Source: Arcuatula senhousia (lineage: Eukaryota; Mollusca; Bivalvia; Mytilida; Mytilidae). Taken from it: 64,000 nucleotides of DNA. Made by a program: the position numbers and the translations under genes. The stretch lies in the NCBI GenBank assembly GCA_963971305.1, contig OZ020306.1, forward strand, positions 58,998,686 through 59,062,685, given 5' to 3'. Positions 12,581-22,895 of this stretch are shown here, in pieces (within the stretch, counting starts at the first letter, position 1; every line of letters begins with the position of its first letter). Under the pieces are notes generated by a model. That model saw only the letters and a list, made by a program, of their open reading frames with translations, did not search any database and was not told the DNA's origin.

Positions 12581-12972
12581 TTTGTTAATTCAGAGTTTAT
12601 CTTGTTATTGATTGTATGAATGTGATAAAAGTATTTTTGTATAACTAAGAGATTTTATTGCATCAGAGTATTATTTTTTCAACTTGAGCCATCTTAGAAG
12701 TTTTTGTGAATTAAGATAAAGTTTAAATTTGACTATTGAATTGAAGATTTAGATTTTAATGGATCATTTAATGAGTAAAGTTTTAGATAAACAATTTGTA
12801 TTTTGAGATGATGCACAGGTGTTTAAATGATGGTATGATTGAAATATAGATTGGCAGAATTTATCAGTATTAAATATTATATTTTGACATATTTTTACTA
12901 TTTGACAAACTGAAGACGTTGCAAATGTTTAAAAGGACTTCACGATTGGTTCAGCAGTGGCAGAACATTTTG
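12581..12972. other. AT-rich gap between elements
   Basis: AT-rich sequence with no ORF or recognisable repeat. Its end, GCAGAACATTTTG (12960-12972), is the left TSD of the family B retroposon that follows. Confidence 0.6.
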
Positions 12973-13793
12973 ATAGTTAGTTAGTTATTGCTTTACTCCC
13001 AAGCAGCGCAATTTCGGCTATATCCGGGAGATGAACATGAAATGATGATGAAGTGGAGGAAATGGGGACACAGGGTCAATCGGGTAGGAAAGTTTTGGCT
13101 GCCACTGGAAAAGGGTGAGTGAGTGAGTGAGTTGGTGTTTTACGCCCGTGCAACGCTATATAGGTTATTTACAGGCGATGAACATGAAAAGGATGATAAA
13201 ATGAACATGAAATGATGATGATAAATGAAATATGGAGATGGGGTGGGAAACAAAGGACCGGTAAATTTTGAAGAACCACAGGAAAAAGGGGAGAGGTGGG
13301 TAGGGGCGGAAAATTTAGCCTATGTGGTGCACTACTGGGCGGTCCACAAAGGGGTCTTTTACGTGCATGAAGCGTGGCACTCTCCACACACGTTGGCCCA
13401 CTATGGTCGGCGGTCAGGGTTTCCGTATTATCCACTGGAAAAAGGAGTGATGGGTAGGGACGGGAAATTTTGCCTCCTGCATGGGGATCCTACGGGTCCT
13501 ACGCTTACCGAGACCTGCAGCAGGGTTCTTTAACGTGCGAGGAACGTGACATTTTTCCCAATACGGTGCACCACTATGGTTTGCGGTCAGGTTTTCCGCA
13601 TTATCGCCTGCCGACCCCGCATCTCTCGATGTCAGCGCTGCCCCATTCAACCACCTGGGGCACACATCCCAGTCGCTTTGTGGGCAGAGCGGCCTGACCC
13701 CGATGTCAGATTTCTGAGCGCTCTTTAGTGGACTTTAACCGACAAGCTTAGCGCTGCTGCGGGCCTATTCGCCTCCCGGGTCCCGCACGGGAC
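12973..13793 (-). mobile_element. Family B retroposon (copy B1), interrupted by a family A copy
   Basis: On the minus strand it starts GTCCCGTGCGGGACCCGG at 13793 and ends in an (ACTA)n-type tail near 12975. A perfect 13-bp TSD, GCAGAACATTTTG, flanks it (12960-12972 and 13794-13806). Without the insert it is about 500 bp. It is related to family A in layout: the same GC-rich head with GGCGAATAGGCCCGCAGCAG, a CACGTTAAAGAACCC block and an ATCATCATTTCATG tail region. Family B differs by CTTGTCGGTTAAAGTCCACT and by the tail CTCCCGGATATAGCCG. No coding capacity; the TSD implies LINE-type target-primed insertion. Confidence 0.9.
13115..13431 (-). mobile_element. Family A retroposon (copy A2), 5'-truncated, inserted in B1
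   Basis: It begins with the GTGAGTGAGTGAG tail complement and ends at TTCCGTATTA, so its 5' third is missing. The TSD is CCACTGGAAAAGG on the left (13102-13114) and CCACTGGAAAAAGG on the right (13432-13445). The host sequence is family B, so family A was active after B1 inserted. 5' truncation with a constant tail is the mark of LINE-driven retroposition. Confidence 0.9.
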
Positions 13794-13922
13794 GCAGAAC
13801 ATTTTGTGAAAACTGTATATTTACATGTATTATATAACAGAAGTTAAATATTTTAACCGCATTCTTGATATTACATGTACATGCGAGCATCGTGATCTCT
13901 TATATGTAGAAATTCTGCCAAA

Positions 13923-14139
13923 TACCGCTCCGGCACCAACACTTTTTGAGTTGGAGAATACATCAAAAGCTTTAAATTATCGGTCTAAATTTCAAAATTG
14001 TCTAAACCCTAAGGTTCTTCCTAAACCAGACATAGGTTGATTATCTTAGTAATAATTTGGTTCCCCAGTTTGGTATTTTTGGTTTTACTGTTCTATGCTC
14101 TTCATATTTATACAGTGTTTGGCATTTTCAATATTTTTG
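13923..14139 (+). mobile_element. PLE terminal-repeat fragment
   Basis: It matches the terminal repeat at 15460-15650 (CTCCGGCACCAACACTTTTT, CTAAACCCTAAGGTTCTTCC, CATACAGTGTTTGGC-like end) but is cut before the ribozyme segment. Directly after TTTTCAATATTTTTGGC it joins family A sequence. It is a non-coding relic. Confidence 0.8.
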
Positions 14140-14452
14140 GCTAAATTTTCCGCCCCTACCCACCTCACCCCTTTTTCTGTGGTTCTTCAAAATTAACCAG
14201 TCCTTTGTATCCCACCCATCCCCGTATTACATTTATCATCATCTTTTCATGTTCATTTTATCATCCTTTTCATGTTCATCGCCTGTAAATAACCTATATA
14301 GCGTTGCTACCCTATCCAGCCACCTAGGGTACACACTTGGTCGCTCTGTGGGCTGAGCACTGACCCGACGTCAGAATCCCAAGACCCTTAGTCGCCTCTT
14401 ACGACAAGCTAGGCTCTGCTGCAGGCCTATTCGCCACCCGTGCCCCGCACGG
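14140..14452. mobile_element. Chimeric family A fragments, tail (+) fused to head (-)
   Basis: 14140-14308 is the family A tail half in forward orientation (TTTTCCGCCCCTACCCACCT to ATATAGCGTTG). At 14309 it switches to the reverse complement of the family A head (CTACCCTATCCAGCCACCTA and on to CCCCGCACGGGAC). The inner parts are missing. A fold-back event or two independent insertions with deletion could explain it. Confidence 0.8.
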
Positions 14453-14726
14453 GACAACAAATTTATGAAAACATGGTAGCAATTATCTATAGCATGTTGG
14501 CTAAAAAATCCTCATTTTGGAGCGATGTATGAAAAAACATGTCGGCCGTTACTTGAAATAGGACATAGGGTAAAAAATTGTTTGTTTATATGGTAAAATG
14601 TGACATCTTGAACGTGTCACTTTTTACCTTCAAGATTTTTAGAATCATTTTCTAATGAATAACAAAGAAGGCGAAATTAACCTTATAACTGCTTTTACCT
14701 TTGTGATATATATTCTTTTATACCAA
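14453..14726. repeat. Diverged copy of the unit found at 38.7 kb
   Basis: The piece with ACATGTCGGCCGTTACTTG and ATAGGACATAGGGTAAAA resembles the leader of the 38.7-43.2 kb array (ATGGCCGCTGTTAC, ATAGAACATAGGGTAAAA). It holds no ORF of note. The last bases TTATACCAA (14718-14726) are the left TSD of the next retroposon. Confidence 0.5.
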
Positions 14727-15178
14727 GTCCCGTAGCTTGTCGTAAGAGGCGACTAAGGCTCTTGGGACTCTGACGTCGGGTCAGTGCTCAGCCAACAGAG
14801 CAATCAAGTTTGTACCCTAGGTGGCTGAATAGGGTGGCCCTCGTCGGCGGGGGTTGTCAGGTCCATAATACGGAAACCCTAACCGCTTACCATAGTGGGA
14901 CAGCGTGTGTGGAGAGTGCCACGCTTCATGCACGTAAAAGACCCCTTTGTTGACCGCCAAGTAGTGCACCACATAGGCTTAATTTTCTGCCCCTACCCAC
15001 TTCACCCCTTATCCTGTGGTTCTTCAAATTTACCAGTTCTATGTTTCCCACCCCACCCCAAAATTTCATTTATCATCATTTCATGTTCATTTTATCATCT
15101 TTTTCATGTTCATCGCCTGTAAATAACCTATATAGCGTTGCACGGGCGTAACACACCAACTCACTCACTCACTCACTC
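14727..15178 (+). mobile_element. Family A retroposon (copy A4), internally deleted in the head
   Basis: The TSD TTATACCAA (14718-14726 and 15179-15187) defines it exactly. It begins GTCCCGT and jumps directly to AGCTTGTCGTAAGAGGCGAC, so about 40 bp of the usual head is missing although both ends are intact. The body follows the family A order through CACGTAAAAGACCCC to TATATAGCGTTGCACGGGCG and an (ACTC)n tail. Confidence 0.9.
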
Positions 15179-16319
15179 TTATACCAAAACATTGTTTATC
15201 AAAGGGAATTTTTAGGTATATTATGTTATACTAGTACCAGAATTCAGTAGCATAAGAAAGATTTTTTTTTTTGCCAAATACAGAATGTTTTGCTTTGTAA
15301 TTGACCTTAAAAACATTTCACGATGTATAATATGGATAACCTGTGAGTATTATGCGCGTCAGGCGTAGCAAAATTTATTGTCTGGAACTTTGTTGTCATT
15401 TGTATTTCGAACACACGTGAAGGTTAGCACTGCTGGTGGAGTTTAAATTCCCCGAGGTTAGCCCGCTCCGGCACCAACACTTTTGAGTTGGAGAATACAT
15501 CAAAGCTTTAAATTATCCGTCTAAATTTCAAAATTGTCTAAACCCTAAGGTTCTTCCTACCCCAGACATAGGTTGAATATCTTAGTAATAATTTGGTTCC
15601 CCGATTTGGTAGTTTTGGTTATACTGTTCTATGCTTCATATTTAGATCTACATCTCGAAATTGACTCTCAAGGAAGACTTTCAACAAGGCTCTATGACAA
15701 ACGTGATGACTTCAACTTTCCAATCGTCAACTTCCCCTTCTTGTGTAGCAATATTCCGTCAGCTCCAGCTTATGGAGTTTACGTATATCAATTGATTCGT
15801 TACTCCAGAGCGTGCGGGACTTACATCGATTTCCTTAGCAGAGCGACACGTCTGACGCAAAAATTGCTCACACAGGGTTATGTTAATCCTCGGTTGCTGT
15901 CTTCACTCAAGAAATTTTACTGAAGACATCATGCACTTATAGACAAATATGGGATTTCGATCTCTCAGATGAGTGCAGATGTTGGTTTGTCATAGGGTGT
16001 TGTTTTGTCTTCCTTTACTGGATTTGACACGTTGAATGGACTATTGGCAACGCGACGGGTGTGCTATAGCAAGCAGGAATGCTTACTCTTCCGGAGCACC
16101 TGAGTTCACTCTTGTTTCGACTGGAGTTCGCGTTGTTGATTGATATTCAGTTGTTTTGTGTTTCCATGTTTTACGTGTTGTCTGTTTTTGTACCGTTCTT
16201 GTTTGTGTTTACTGGTTTAGTCTCTGCCCTTTCGGACTTTTGACATTCGGATACCCCATTGGTACCTCTGCTTCTTCATATTCATACAGTGTTTGGCATT
16301 TTCAATATTTTTGGTAGAG

Positions 16320-16361
16320 CGCCTCTGATGAGTCTTGAATAGACGAAACGCGCGTCAGGCG
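16320..16361 (+). ncRNA. Hammerhead ribozyme, type I (PLE copy 1)
   Basis: Stem I: CGCCT (16320-16324) with AGGCG (16357-16361). Core CTGATGA at 16325-16331. Stem II: GTCT and AGAC around a TGAAT loop. GAAA at 16345-16348. Stem III is only two pairs (A-T, C-G) around GCGC. The cleavage triplet is GTC, so the cut falls after 16356. All invariant core bases are present, so self-cleavage of the + strand RNA is expected. Confidence 0.9.
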
Positions 16362-16675
16362 TAGCAAAATTTATGTCTGGAACTTTGTTGTCATTTGTAT
16401 TTCGAACACACGTGAAGGTTAGCACTGCTGGTGGAGTTAAAATTCTCCGAGGTTAGCCCGCTCCGGCACCACACTTTTGAGTTGGAGAATACATCAAAGC
16501 TTTAAATTATCCGTCTAAATTTCAAAATTGTCTAAACCCTAAGGTTCTTCCTACCCCAGACATAGGTTGAATATCTTAGTAATGATTTGGTTCCCCGATT
16601 TGGTAGTTTTGGTTATACTGTTCTATGCTCTTCATATTCATACAGTGTTTGGCATTTTCAATATTTTTGGTAGAG

Positions 16676-16717
16676 CGCCTCTGATGAGTCTTGAATAGAC
16701 GAAACGCGCGTCAGGCG
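16676..16717 (+). ncRNA. Hammerhead ribozyme, type I (PLE copy 2)
   Basis: Identical to copy 1 from CGCCT through AGGCG and placed exactly 356 bp downstream. The predicted cut is after 16712. Two intact ribozymes in tandem would release a 356-nt RNA. Confidence 0.9.
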
Positions 16718-16786
16718 TAGCAAAATTTATTGTCTGGAACTTTGTTGTCATTTGTATTTCATAATTATTTTATACTTTTGGTAAAG

Positions 16787-16828
16787 CGCCTCTGATGAGT
16801 CTTGAATAGACAAAACAGGCGTCAGGCG
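16787..16828 (+). ncRNA. Hammerhead ribozyme relic (PLE copy 3)
   Basis: Stem I and CTGATGA are intact, but the GAAA box has become AAAA, which changes the invariant core G12, and stem III is altered to ACAGGCGT. Loss of G12 normally abolishes cleavage. It lies 111 bp after copy 2 and ends about 40 bp before the Harbinger element's left end. Confidence 0.8.
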
Positions 16829-17007
16829 TAGCAAAATTTATTGTCTGGAACTTTGTTGTAATTTATATTTAAGGGTGTATTTCTTTCGTATGTCCGAGAT
16901 GTTCCGAACACGTTCCAGCGAATGAAGTAGCACAGAACACTCTGCGCGGACGAATCGGACAGTCTGCGGGTTGCACCACTTTTTTAGGTGGTGCAGAAGG
17001 AATCAAG

Positions 17008-19830
17008 ATGGCGGAACCCACGATCTACATGTGCAGTCAATGTGGAATTTGCTTTGCAATGAAAGTCACTTATGACAGGCATAAATGTACAGGTATAGAA
17101 AACCCACTCTGTTTAATTTTTAGTCGATTGACGATGTATTTGTCGATATGGCTGTCAACATATTTTCATGCAGGAATCAATGAAAGCTAAAAGCTGAGGG
17201 ACGATCAAAAGAATGGGAAATTCGACCAATTTGTTATGAAAAACTATCCAAAAATCTTTTAAAAAATCATTTTTTCCTCATGAGGACTTGTTTCCCTTGT
17301 ACGGTGATTGTGAAAAATTATTCTTAACTACATGTACATGTAACGTTACCACCACCCCAGACCACGTGTATCCATCTCCTGTGAAAACTCATAAAATCAT
17401 GTGAAATGGTCACAATGTGTGTACAGTAATATATAATGGTCCTGGTTTTCTCCAATATATGAGGGGCTGGACAGGGCATTGTCTTATCCCGCCCCCTGTC
17501 CTTGTTCTCCAGCTCGTCCCCTTTTTCTCCCTTTTCCATCCCCCTCTTCTCCCTCTCTCCTCATGCCTTTCTCCACCTACTGTCCCTTCCTCCCTGAATG
17601 GATGTCTGCCGTCCCATATTATATGAATGGGGAAATTTCAGAAATCCAATTTACACGTCTGCAAAACATGCAAAAACAGCTCTGTCAATTAAATATAATT
17701 ACATGTTATAGGTTTGTCAGTTCCTGGCCCAAGAGTGGTGGTTTAGTTATAGTCGTCGTCTGTTGACAATTTTAAAAAAATCTTCTTCTCTGAAACTATA
17801 GCTACTGAACAGAATTTCTTCAATTTTGATATGATTGATCCTTAGGGTGTCCTGCATCAAAATTGTGTTTGGATTTTTGATTCGTCAAAAACATTGTCGC
17901 CGTTTCTAAAATAGACCATGGGGTCAGACTACTGTTTTTGGCTTATGAATAAAAAAGTATATAAGATAGATGAAATCTGATGCACACTATTGCTTCAGCA
18001 TCAAAAGCTCTACAAACGTCTCAATTTTGTCGAAGTTGTCAGATGATCTCTTATTAGGGTGACTGTTCCCTTAGTACAATGTCATACCCCTCATGAATTA
18101 TTTCTTGATTTGAGCAATTATAGGCTCCTTGGAACCCTTGGTTAGTAATTGAGAATATGTTGACTATGTTGTTTGGTTCTCACTATACTGTACAAGAGAG
18201 TACTTTTAAGTAATTACTTTAATTTGAAGTAAGTTTAAAATTGTATTTTTCAGGTGGTAGCAATGCGTCGGATGACCCTCCTTCTATGCTAACAATGGTT
18301 ACAAAAACTTCACTAGATGAATTTAATCAAACCCCTAAAGACCAGAGGAACACCATGTTTGAATGCGAGACGTGTAAGAAGTGGTTTTCGGATATGGAGC
18401 TTTTTATACACCATAGTTGTATGCTCCCACAAGCTGGTAATTATCTTTAAGTTACAAAGCTAGAAATTTTCCTACATATGAAATTCTTGGTGCCATTGTC
18501 AATTTATGTTATGACACAACCACACCCTTTAAAATCATGTTCTTTCTATCACAACCATCATAAATGAAACTATCTAACGATTTTGTCATAATATTTATAC
18601 ATTTTCTGCATTATGCACCATTTTGTAAGTCTTGAGAAATTTCTGTTTTTCAAATGAAAAATTCTTTGTTTGCCGTTGCCTACTGGAGTATTTCTATATT
18701 GGGTAGGTAGGTAGGCAAATATTTTTTTTTATTTATGAAAGAAATATCGTTCAAATAATATTGTTAATTACATACATTTTTGCATGAAATTGATAGTTTT
18801 GACAATAAAAAAAATTTCCTTCAAAAATCTGAATAAAATTTTTTGGGTAGGGCCAATTTTTCTGGGTAGGGAGGCAACGGCAAACAAATGAAATTTTATT
18901 TTAGGCCTAATATTATATTGGTAGGGATGGTTTTTTTCGTACATGTATGTACATGTATGTTTGTTTTAAACATTTGTATTGGTAGGACATAATATGTGCA
19001 GTAAAATATCGAATACATTTTTTTTAGCAGAAGAACCAACAGCTTCCTGTAGCACACAAGGTCCTGATTCAGGTACTATAAGTAGTTTTTGGACAAGACC
19101 AGCCACTCTTTTACTTATAGATGAATATAAAAAGCGAATGGATCTAGTGAATAGTGGTAAAATGAGAAAAAAGGGGCTTTGGGAACAGATTAGCAAAGCT
19201 TTAGTTGAAAAGGGTTATACGATGTCGCCAGCACAAATAGAGGGGAGATGGAAAACTCTTATGAGGGGTTTAAAAAATGTTTATGATCATAATAACAAAT
19301 CAGGAAATAATCCCAAAAGTCATCCATATGGAAAGGAACTGAACTTTATGGCAGAAAAACCTAATGTATCATCCTCATATGTGGTTTCATCAGGAAGCAG
19401 TAGTGCTTCAGATTCTGCCTCTGATAATAAACTCATTTTACAAGTTGAAGGTTCCGGTAAAAGTCCTAAACCAGCAACTGCAACATTTGCAAGTACCTCA
19501 TCTGTTAATAGACCTACATTGCAATGTGATGGGGCAGGTTTATTGGAGACATATAATGACTCTGACACTGAAACAGAAAATGTTTCTGTTCAAATCAAGA
19601 GGGTTAAAACTGAATTTGAGGGAAATGAACAAAAGCCAAAACGAAAGAAACAAAATGAAGTCGTTGATGTTTTGAAAAATTTCATTTCAACACAACAAGA
19701 AAGGTTTGATGCAGAATGCCAACGAAAGGAAAAAATGCATAGAGAAAGAATGGAAGTTTTTCAAGGATTTTTAACAATTCTTCAAAAACAAACCAATGAT
19801 AAAAACAATGATCCAAACAAAAAAGAGTAA
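17008..19830 (+). CDS. Zinc-finger/SANT (Myb-like) protein of the Harbinger element, three exons
   Basis: Exons 17008-17092, 18254-18436 and 19028-19830 join in phase 1 throughout, with donors AG|GTATAG and TG|GTAATT and acceptors ending TTTTTCAG and TTTTTTTAG; about 356 residues. The start is the ATG in AAGATGG, a strong context. Exon 1 carries a C2HC finger (CSQCGICF with RHKC) and exon 2 a second (CETCKKWF with HHSC). Exon 3 has a Myb/SANT-like domain with three spaced Trp (FWTRP, GLWEQI, GRWKTL) and YDHNNKSGNN, then a Ser/Asp-rich linker, a KPKRKK basic patch and a coiled-coil-like end (QERFDAECQRKEKMHRERME). In the Harbinger family such a protein binds DNA and brings the transposase to the nucleus and the ends. 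The exon 3 acceptor is TAGCAG, so NAGNAG choice could add or drop one Ala. No frame breaks; it may be active. Confidence 0.75.
17745..18085 (+). repeat. Intron 1 copy of the 38.7 kb repeat leader
   Basis: It matches the opening of the 38.7-43.2 kb element with moderate divergence: AATCTTCTTCTCTGAAAC, TTGTGTTTGGAT, ATCAAAAGCTCTACAAA and GTCGAAGTTGTCAGATGA. There is one unit only, not an array. It lies inside intron 1 of the SANT gene. Confidence 0.7.
18668..18885. mobile_element. 218-bp MITE with 14-bp inverted ends in intron 2
   Basis: The ends are GTTTGCCGTTGCCT on the left and its exact complement AGGCAACGGCAAAC on the right. The interior is AT-rich and includes two GGGTAGG motifs. AAATGAAA occurs on both sides, though not flush with the left end, so the TSD is unclear. 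No coding capacity. It sits in intron 2 of the SANT gene, clear of splice sites. Confidence 0.75.
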
Positions 19831-20450
19831 ACTATATATGCTGTCTTATGTAATGATGCATAAAATGCTTTGTTACAATCAATATTAAGTACATAACTTG
19901 ATAAGAAGTTGTCTAACTTGAATTATAGTAGACCAACAATTCTCATATGATTGGCATGCATTGTGGACAAGTTATTGCCAAATTTTGACTACCTATTTAG
20001 TTATAGATCCTGCAAAATAATTAAACTTTTTTTAGATCAGTGTGTGAAGATTTATTTAAAATTAAATCACCATGTAATGAACAGTACTGTATTAAATGTT
20101 AAACATTAAGGGTTAGTTTAATTTCCCAGTTCAAATGTGCATACATCAAGCAAATTTTTTCAAGTTTATTTTAACTTTTTGCTACATGTAGTTCTTAAAA
20201 TCTGACATTCTGATATAATTTGTCTTACATGCATATACCATGTATACATGTCACTGGTACATGTAGTTCTGTCTTTCTGATCACATTCTTTCAATATTTT
20301 AATAGGAAATTAAATCATGTATGACTTAAACTGTACTTTATAAACCTACAAATCCATAGAGGTTCAAAGGAGATGTTTCATTTTTGAATATTTTTTACAT
20401 CTATATTTTTGTTTGTTTTTGTATGAAATAAATCTTTCTGTATGTTACAG
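19831..20450 (+). other. 3' UTR or intron between SANT and RING exons
   Basis: AT-rich and without ORF. For the SANT transcript it would be 3' UTR, with the AATAAA at 20427 as a candidate poly(A) signal. For the RING transcript it is intron. Confidence 0.5.
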
Positions 20451-20614
20451 ATCAAGATATATGCAAAATATGCATGGAAGAAGACAAAAACGTTGACTGT
20501 GCATTTGTAAATTGTGGCCACATGCTTTCTTGTCTTGATTGTGCCAAGAAGCTGAAGAATTGTCCTATTTGTAGGTCAAAGATAAAGAATGTACTAAAGT
20601 TATACAAGTCATAA
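20451..20614 (+). CDS. RING-finger alternative terminal exon
   Basis: An acceptor (TCTGTATGTTACAG) precedes an exon that opens in phase 1, the phase left by exons 1 and 2 of the SANT gene. It encodes DICKICMEEDKNVDC, then CGHMLSC, LDC and CPIC, a full C3HC4 RING of the IAP/MUL1/MDM2 type, and ends LKLYKS-stop. Splicing from exon 2 would give a 143-residue protein of two small zinc fingers and a RING, with no SANT domain. RINGs of this kind usually act as ubiquitin ligases. Exon 3 ends in its own stop, so the RING cannot simply follow it unless an internal donor is used. An AATAAA at 20427-20432 could end the SANT transcript before this exon. The splice link is inferred. Confidence 0.65.
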
Positions 20615-20834
20615 ATTGTCTACAAATTTAATGCAGACAACTTGTTTAAAATTTATATCAGTAAAGCCAAAAGTGACATTAAGCACAGATATGTCTTAAT
20701 ACTTTGCTGCTAGATCAAATTGAAACTTAATTGTTCTTACCAGGGGAGTGATGCGGCTTCTTTTTTGTTGCTGTAAAACTTTGTATATTTTTACTATTTT
20801 TGTCTGTATGTCAGAGTTACTATACTACGAGATG

Positions 20835-20965
20835 CTATAGTTTGTTTACTTTTTTATGTAAGATGTACTGAGTTACTGTACCAGAAATTATAGTTTGTTT
20901 ACTTTTTTATTTATGATGTACTGAGTTACTGTACCAGAAATTATAGTTTGTTTATTTTATTGTTT
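20835..20965 (+). repeat. Short tandem repeat (~60 bp, three copies)
   Basis: ATAGTTTGTTTACTTTTTTAT and GATGTACTGAGTTACTGTA recur three times, with decay in the last copy. It lies downstream of the RING exon. Confidence 0.7.
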
Positions 20966-21482
20966 AAGATGTACAATTACTCTAGTTTGTTTCAATTGTT
21001 GAAGCATAATGCTGCCAGGTGAGGAAAAAAATTATATAGGACAAATGAAAATATCCCATGATAAAGAGTTGTTTATAATGAGTTATCTTTTAGAGATATT
21101 ACATGTAATTTATTAATTAGAGATAAAACTGAAGAATCTACTAATAAAAACATCCCATATTTACAAAATGACATCTCATAAAAATGTCTTAATTATGAAA
21201 TGTAGGGATATTTACTTTCAATAATGAGGAGAAAAAAAAATATGAAAATAGCATCTCATTATTATGCAACGTTACAGGCTCACTCTTAAATGTTTCATTT
21301 AGACACATATGTATTACTTTAATTATTACCCAAAATGTTTTATTACATGGCAACAGTATGCTTCTGTACCATAGAGGAATGGCTCATGTGTTTTTTTTAT
21401 TCTATATTTTTATTTTTTTTTTTACTTTATGTTAATTTTTTTTCTTGTTGGAAAGATAAATGCAATTGTTATTTTTATTTTT

Positions 21483-22266
21483 ATGTCGCCTGCAACGTGT
21501 TGCAGAAGCGACATATAGGGGTTACTTTGGCACTATCCGTCGTCTTGCGTCCTGCGTCGTCGTCCTGCGGCGTCACAAAAATTTCCGTCGCAGTTTTCCA
21601 GGCAACTACATGCCACAGCCTCTTGATATTTGGTATGTAGCTTCATTGCATAGTACTGTAAGGTGTAAAGCGATTTTATGCCCGAAAAATAACTACTTCC
21701 TGTTTGACGAATACTTAATGTTTTATATATAATGGACATAGATGCCAAATTTTCGTCGCAGTTTTCCAGGCAACTACATGTCACAGCCTCTTGATATTTG
21801 GTATGTAGCTTCATTGCATAGTACTATAAGGTGTAAAGCAATTTAATGCCCGAAAAATAACTACTTCCTGTTTGACGAATACTTAATGTTTTATATATAA
21901 TGGACATAGATGCCAAATTTTCGTCGCAGTTTTCCAGGCAACTACATGCCACAGCCTCTTGATATTTGGTTTGTAGCTTCATTGCATAGTACTATAAGGT
22001 GTAAAGCGATTTTATGCCCGAAAAATAACGACTTCCTGTTTGACGAATACTTAACGTTTTATATATAATGGACATAGATGCCAAATTTTCGTCGCAGTTT
22101 TCCAGGCAACAACATGCCACAGCCTCTTGATATTTGGTATGTAGCTTCATTGCATAGTACTTTAAGGTGTGAGGAGATTTAATGCCCGAAAATTAACTGC
22201 TTCCTGTTTGGCGAACAAATATAGATACGCAGGCGACATATGCCTTCCGGGGAAGGCTCCATCTAG
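21483..22266. mobile_element. ~780-bp element with inverted ends and a four-copy ~173-bp tandem core
   Basis: The left end is GTCGCCTGC followed by AACGTGTTGCAGAAGCGACATAT; the right end is GCAGGCGACATATG. The ends are thus inverted (GTCGCCTGC against GCAGGCGAC). The core repeats TTTTCGTCGCAGTTTTCCAG four times about 173 bp apart, each with CTTGATATTTGGTATGTAGC. No ORF is credible. Small inverted-end elements carrying tandem cores are common in bivalves; I cannot assign the superfamily. It sits between the two convergent Harbinger genes. Confidence 0.75.
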
Positions 22267-22479
22267 TGTATTTTTCTTGTTGATTAATAATAATTAAACT
22301 ATTCAAAAATTACAATCAGTTGTGACCTTTTTTCATGAGATTCTTTTATAGACGATATGGAGATGTGGAATAAGTTTACGTGACACAATTCTGACCAACC
22401 AGCAGAAATTTTAAATCCTCAACACAAGATGACAAGCAGCCTTCAATGTAGCCCTAAGTTCAAATTATAAGTACCTAAT

Positions 22480-22895
22480 GGAATGTTACATTTTCATGTA
22501 CCCTCAAGCCATTTTGTACAAGGTTAATATTCCACTGTCTATTTTCTATTTGTGTCTGTCTGTCCGTCTGTGCTTCATAAAGTTTGTCAGCGCAACTCCT
22601 CTGAAACAACTGAACGGAATTAGCACAGTTGCATCCCCATCTTTTGACCTTGACCTTGATTTTCTGCTTGAGTGACTTTGACAATATTCAATGCATATAA
22701 TAGAAATGTTAAAGATTTGGGAAATATAAGTCCTAGGTTAATGAAACTTGGTATGCATATGCCGTAGTAGTAGCTAAGCACAGTTGCATCCCCATCTTTT
22801 GACAATGACCTTAATTTCTCAGTTGAGTAACTTTGACAATTTTCACTATTTTTTGTCTGCGATGGTGCCGGCAGGCGAGACATACTTTAGTGTTA
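22480..22895. repeat. Interspersed-repeat-like segment with CTGTCTGTCCGTCTG
   Basis: It contains a CTGTCTGTCCGTCTG stretch and a phrase that recurs about 160 bp apart, CACAGTTGCATCCCCATCTTTTGAC, followed by GACCTT and TGAGTxACTTTGACAAT. It ends GGCAGGCGAGACATAC, similar to the ends of the preceding element. It looks like a diverged two-unit relative, non-coding. Confidence 0.55.

Larger units (their letters stand above)
15354..16870 (+). mobile_element. Rearranged Penelope-like element with terminal repeats and hammerhead motifs
   Basis: Order: a terminal repeat (15354-15644, starting GCGCGTCAGGCGTAGC), then an RT C-terminal piece (15645-15993, reading DLHLEIDSQGRL, LYDKRDDFNFPIVNFPF and APAYGVYVYQLIRYSRACG), a 3' UTR with GGTGTGCTATAGCAAGCAGG and AGTTCACTCTTGTTTCGACT, and then two further terminal-repeat units with ribozymes at 16320 and 16676 plus a third partial unit at 16787. 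The RT piece has a TGA at 15921-15923 and lacks the palm and all upstream domains, so the copy is dead. The YDKRDDFxFPI block also occurs in the longer PLE at 24673-26517, from a different subfamily. Tandem terminal repeats bearing hammerheads are a known PLE trait. Confidence 0.85.

Noticed and set aside
13169..13665. Frames in family A and B copies such as the ones with CVESATLHARKRPLCGPP
   Set aside because: The same reading recurs wherever family A or B occurs, on either strand, with shifts and stops; these are retroposon bodies.
17324..17766. Pro/Ser-rich frames in intron 1 of the SANT gene
   Set aside because: They come from a CT-rich stretch (CCCTCTTCTCCCTCTCTCC); no splice support and no motif.
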